Positions 60,513-64,000 of a stretch of DNA of 64,000 nt are shown piece after piece. The stretch comes from Metallyticus violacea. Its lineage: Eukaryota; Arthropoda; Insecta; Mantodea; Metallyticidae. Numbering within the stretch: the first letter of the stretch is position 1; every line of letters starts with the position of its first letter. Both the position numbers and the translations under genes were made by a program. The stretch lies in the NCBI GenBank assembly GCA_030762175.1, contig CM060840.1, positions 37,412,501 through 37,476,500 on the forward strand, read 5' to 3'. Under the pieces are notes generated by a model. The model saw only the letters and a program-made list of their open reading frames with translations. It was not told the DNA's origin and did no database searches.

Positions 60513-60975
60513 TACAGGATGTTTAAAAATACGTTAAACAGTTTCAGGAATAAGTTCCATATACCAGGCGTTCCTAAATTAAAAATTTAAACTTTTAAGA
60601 ATCATTAGAAGGCAGCAAAACAATTGTTTGTTTTTATAGCCATAGATATAAAATTTAGTAAATAGTGTACATGTGGAAACGAGTTTTGGGTGCTAATTGA
60701 GTGTAAAACGATTAAATTTCAATTTTTTACAAAAGCAGTTCAAAAGTGCCACCCCTTGCATCAATATGCGCTCTACAACGACCGACTGTCTAACATGTTC
60801 AAGTAATCCAGGCATTGTGCATACAGAATAAGCAGATGCATTGCACTCGAGCATTGGGTGATCAAATGCTGCACAAAAATAAAAGCAAACAAATAATAGG
60901 GCCGAGGTCAGCAGAACGAGCAGGCCAGGCAAAGGATTCACCCCAGCCAATCCGTTGTTTACCAAATGCACAGTT
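60513..60975 (-). mobile_element. 3' end of a mariner/DDE_3-type transposon with terminal repeat
   Basis: The outer end on the plus strand is TATACAGGATGTTTAAAAAT followed by ACGTTAAACA, the form of the ACAGGGTGTTT-type terminal repeats widespread in arthropod transposons, with TA at the boundary. A 3' untranslated stretch of about 210 bases separates it from the transposase stop at 60727. No matching opposite end is visible upstream, so the copy is truncated at about 60975. Confidence 0.6.
60727..60975 (-). pseudogene. DDE_3-type transposase, C-terminal remnant
   Basis: With frame changes the minus strand reads 'FGKQRIGWGESFAWPARSAD', then 'MPGLLEHVRQSV', then 'GRCRAHIDARGGTFELLL' and a stop at 60727-60729. 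In arthropod transposases that combine a DUF4817 N-terminus with a DDE_3 domain, the order is RIGRGGP-x-x-WP-x-RSPDLTPLDFFLWG, then ARI...MPG-hydrophobic-x-x-R-VRQS, then RRC-x-x-x-I-x-x-x-G-x-x-FE-x-LL. The Asp of 'RSAD' would be part of the last catalytic block. The FFLWG motif is scrambled by a frameshift ('PIICLLLFLC'). It could be the missing half of the family seen at 13, 30 and 34 kb or a relative. Confidence 0.65.
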
Positions 60976-61943
60976 AAAATGCTACCAATGAAGAAGTAAC
61001 GAAATGTACCATCGTGTTAACAACTCATGCGACGCCCCTATTGTCATGGGAAACGTTCTTGAGTAAGGCAGGCCGTCTAGACGTCATAACTTGTTTAACA
61101 GATTACGCATATTATGGTTTTGAGCGACTTCATAATCATATTGGGATATTTTATCCTCAAATAATTTTTCCTTTTCATAATTTTGTTCTTCAAAGGATAA
61201 ACGGCGCTTGTTTTGCTCTCTTTTATTATCCCTAGAAGTACACCCGTTTGTATCAAGGTAAGTCCAAAAATTCTGAGCTAAGGATTTCTAAATACAGTAA
61301 CATTAGAAACTATGTAACAGTAGATTCATGTAGCCTTTATTTCTCAGGATGAATACTTAAAACTTACACCCACAAGGGTGGTACAAGGAGATGTTTATAG
61401 TATTATTAAATTTGGGATGAGTGCAAGTTTATTTAACGCAAGTACCTGAATCTAAGGTTTTCTGATTGATGGGTCCGCAGAGATTTGTAGAGTGTACAAA
61501 TTGCCTGGTCTCCATGTTCGCCAGGATTAATTACATGAATTTGTATTTGTGAGTTTGGTGTTGTATTTTTCTTCTGTGGATGTTATGGAAACTCTTATCA
61601 ATCGAAATATGATACGTTGTCACAAAAACACAATATTTCGAGTCGTGATGTGAAATCTGTATTCATATTGGAGGTGGACATTGTGAATAATGTACGTAAC
61701 GTTAATATTAAAAACTGAGTGTAATAGATATTCCTAAAAAGTTGAGATGGAATTATTTCCGAATCTCTCTAATTAAAAATAATAGGGCATTCGAAAAGTA
61801 AAGACAATTTGTTTACTGTTTCTCACTAAATTTATTTAGGCTACTTATTGATTATAAAGATAAAGATTATTATACCCTATTGTGTCCCTTAAGAGCAATG
61901 GTCTCCTAACAAGTAGGGAAATTTCGCTTTTTCATAACTTTTT
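60976..61943. other. AT-rich sequence with no recognised gene
   Basis: The frame at 61014-61235 shows no domain. No repeat family is recognised. Confidence 0.45.
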
Positions 61944-61989
61944 TTAGTAGTGTTTAAGGCCCTTTTTACTACTGAGGCACCACAGACGG
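61944..61989 (-). mobile_element. SINE family A, copy 9 (3' tail fragment)
   Basis: TTAGTAGTGTTTAAGGCCC followed by TTTTTACTACTGAGGCACCACAGACGG is the 3' tail of a minus-strand family A element. The tRNA head and body are missing. It abuts the 3' side of the RTE-like remnant. Confidence 0.8.
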
Positions 61990-62078
61990 CTTTCCTAACG
62001 TGGTGAGCTATTCCATGCTAGTTGTTCGTATGCTGTTTAAGACACTCTGACTGAATTGTTCTTTGATTACTCCATTTC

Positions 62079-63560
62079 TCACTGCACTAGTTGCTTCTCG
62101 AGAAATTTCCATTTTTCTCTTCCTCTTGCTAATCTGACCAATCTGGACCTGCATGTTCCTTGAACAGGTCTGTCCATCTTCTTCTGGGTCTGTCTTGTGT
62201 CCTTTTTCCTATTGAGGGGTTCCACATAGAGATCTTGTAGGTTCATCTATTGTCCCGCATTCTTGCGACGTGACTGCCCCATTGCCATTTGCTTTTGATA
62301 GCTATTTGTTTGTTGTCTAAGATAACTGGTTTATTAATACTGTATGTATTTTATCCTTCAAAGCTATTCCCAGTTATTTTAATTTTGTTCTTTATTTTTC
62401 TGTTAGTGACCATGTCTGGCCCTGTATTATAGTAATACAGGTTAAACACAGGTTTCATGCGTTTGGAATCTGATATTCTTAGTTAGTGTTTGGTCTAACA
62501 ACATAAACTTAAAGAGTCCAAAATGTTCTCTACGTTAATGAGATACTTCCTTGTACTTCTTTTTCCATTTTATCATAAAAGGAAATATGTTGTCCTAGGT
62601 ATGTATATTCGCTCACATATATGAGGACTGCTTCATCTATTTTTATCGGGGTTTCAGGTCCGTTTGATATTAGTTGCGTTTTCAGTTTGTTTAGTGACAG
62701 ACCTGACTTTTTGCTATGTTCACACAATTGTTTCAGCATAGTTGGTAGCGCTTTTGGTGTTTTGGCGAATAAGACCACATCATCGGCAATTCTCAGATTT
62801 GTTAGTCCACTGCCGTTTATGTTGATTCCGAATTTATTATGTCAGTTAATTTTCCTGAATATATGCCCCAATACACAGGAGAAGAGTTTGGAAGAGATTG
62901 AATTGCCTTGGTGAACTCCTCTTTCTAGTCGGACTGGTAGTCTTTCTTCTGTTTTTACTTTCGCGAAACTTTGACTGTAGATTTTGTGCTAGGTACGAGT
63001 GTACTTTGCCTCTATTCCTTGAGCTGCCAGAGCGTGTAATATGATTGTATTTTCGACTGAGTCAAAGGCCTTACTATAGTCAATAAAGGCGAGATATAGT
63101 ATTAGATGGAATTCCTCTGCGTTCTCCATTAGCTGGTTTATAGTTTGGAGATGGTCTAATTTGCTGAATCTTGTACGGAGACCTGCTTGTAGTGCTGGTG
63201 AAATTTTGTCCCCACTCTTCGCTATTCTTCTAGTTAAGATTTTTGTAAACAGTTTGTATATACTTGACATCAGGCCGGTTTTCCATTGTTTAGGTATGTC
63301 TTTTGTTTGTAGAATTGCATTGATTAACATACGAAATCGACCCTTACCATTTCAGTAATGCAGAATCTTTGGTTAGCCATAATCACAAGAACCAATGTCT
63401 GGTAGTCTTGCTGGATGTAGCAGTACTTCGCAATATTTGTTAAGAACATGGAATAAAGATGGATCTATCAGAGCGTGGTCTGTGTTCACATCTATCCCTC
63501 TCTTGAAAAATTGCATCCACTCATCTTACAATGGTTATATATGGTAGAGTTTCTGTCCCA
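62079..63560 (-). pseudogene. RTE-like non-LTR retrotransposon, reverse transcriptase to C-terminus
   Basis: On the minus strand, from high to low coordinates: 'DHALIDPSLFHVLNKYC' (about 63510), 'DIPKQWKTGLMSSIYKLFTK', 'ALQAGLRTRFSKLDHLQTIN' (QAGFRxxxSTxDHIxxL), 'LYLAFIDYSKAFDSVENT', 'NKFGININGSGLTNLRIADD' and 'VVLFAKT' (the FADD catalytic block, with Ile for Phe), 'EYTYLGQHISFYDKMEKEV', then in other frames 'VEPLNRKKDTRQ', 'RRRWTDLFKEHAGPDW' and 'REKWKFLEKQLVQ' before a stop at 62079-62081. This is the palm, thumb and C-terminal order of RTE-clade LINEs. The block between 'LMSSIYK' and 'LFTK', normally KKGD...NYRGITLLSTxYK, is deleted. Frameshifts are few compared with the 50 and 55 kb copies. 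Confidence 0.82.
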
Positions 63561-63821
63561 CAAGCCCTAAGGAGCATATTTACTCTTGCAGCTTGCATTT
63601 TTATGAAACATGTTTGTTCATACCTATTGAACATTTTTAGAACGGCAATATTTATAAAAATCAGACAAAATCACTATGTTTTCAAAATAAAGTTATTTTG
63701 AGACTTTCAATATTAAAATTTTGTGAAAAAAGTAGCATAATACGACGGAAAGCCAAGAATTATTTGCACTTTCGTCATACACATCTTTATATATTGTCGC
63801 ACTGCTTTCTTTCTTTTTTTT
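63561..63821. other. Short sequence between the RTE remnant and the last SINE
   Basis: AT-rich. No gene or repeat recognised. Confidence 0.45.
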
Positions 63822-64000
63822 TAATAGTGTTTAACGCCCGTTTTTTATTACTGAGGCACCACAGGCGGTGGACACTGATGATACATGAAATGAAATGAAA
63901 TGATAAATTGGGAAAGGATATTTTTAAGGAAGGAAGCGTTCCAGGCCTAAGTTTAGGGTACCTCCCCGGCATTTGCCAGCTATGAGCACTGAGGAAAACC
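63822..64000 (-). mobile_element. SINE family A, copy 10 (cut by the window end)
   Basis: The 3' half of a minus-strand copy: TTAATAGTGTTTAACGCCCG, GAGGCACCACAGGCGGTGG, TGATACATGAAATGAAATG (with an extra GAAAT unit), AGGAAGCGTTCCAGGCC, GGTACCTCCCCGGCATTTGCC and GAGGAAAACC. The tRNA-like head lies beyond base 64000, so the target-site duplication cannot be checked. Confidence 0.93.

Noticed and set aside
1..64000. CRISPR array, bacterial operon, phage or plasmid system
   Set aside because: No regularly spaced direct repeats with unique spacers and no long adjoining ORFs with ribosome-binding sites. Composition and mobile elements are eukaryotic.

Overview
This 64 kb window is AT-rich eukaryotic DNA. 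It is most likely intergenic or intronic sequence from an arthropod, probably an insect with a large repeat-rich genome. The reasons are: no long open frames and no bacterial-style operons; many TA, CA, GT, AAT and GAT microsatellites; tRNA-headed SINEs with target-site duplications; and decayed RTE-like LINEs, Tc1-like elements and DUF4817/DDE_3-like transposons. These element types are common in arthropods. I could not narrow the organism further. I recognise no intact host protein-coding gene and no functional RNA gene.

The window is a layered graveyard of mobile elements. The youngest layer is tRNA-derived SINE family A (consensus about 260 bp): ten copies near 0.8, 17.3, 25.2, 27.9, 38.0, 43.7, 51.9, 58.1, 61.9 (fragment) and 63.8 kb (cut by the window edge). 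Six are bracketed by recognisable 11-15 bp target-site duplications. SINE family B (about 280-295 bp, a different tRNA-like head) has four copies near 4.7, 9.1, 18.8 and 21.6 kb. Family C, with a GAA-rich tail, has three diverged copies near 8.4, 12.2 and 44.4 kb. Family D (about 450 bp) has two copies, at 31.9 and 38.0 kb; the second is split by a SINE A insertion, which fixes the order of events.

The older layer is made of autonomous-element remnants. LINE remnants lie at 1.95 kb (C-terminal zinc-knuckle-like end), 29.6 kb (minus), 45.2 kb (3' end running into a GAT array), 50.1 and 54.7 kb (plus, apparently one family) and 62.1-63.5 kb (minus, RTE-like). DNA-transposon remnants are a Tc1-like pseudogene at 19.6-20.4 kb, a family with DUF4817-like N-terminal remnants at 13.1, 30.3 and 34.4 kb (plus a terminal fragment at 10.3 kb), a DDE_3-like C-terminus with a terminal repeat at 60.5-61.0 kb, and a possible helix-turn-helix remnant at the very start.

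The remainder is AT-rich sequence. A few ORFs there look more protein-like than chance, notably a putative signal-peptide exon at 3.2 kb, but none can be assigned a function. The parts do not form a pathway. They record successive waves of insertion: old LINEs and DNA transposons, then families C and D, then SINE B and finally SINE A.
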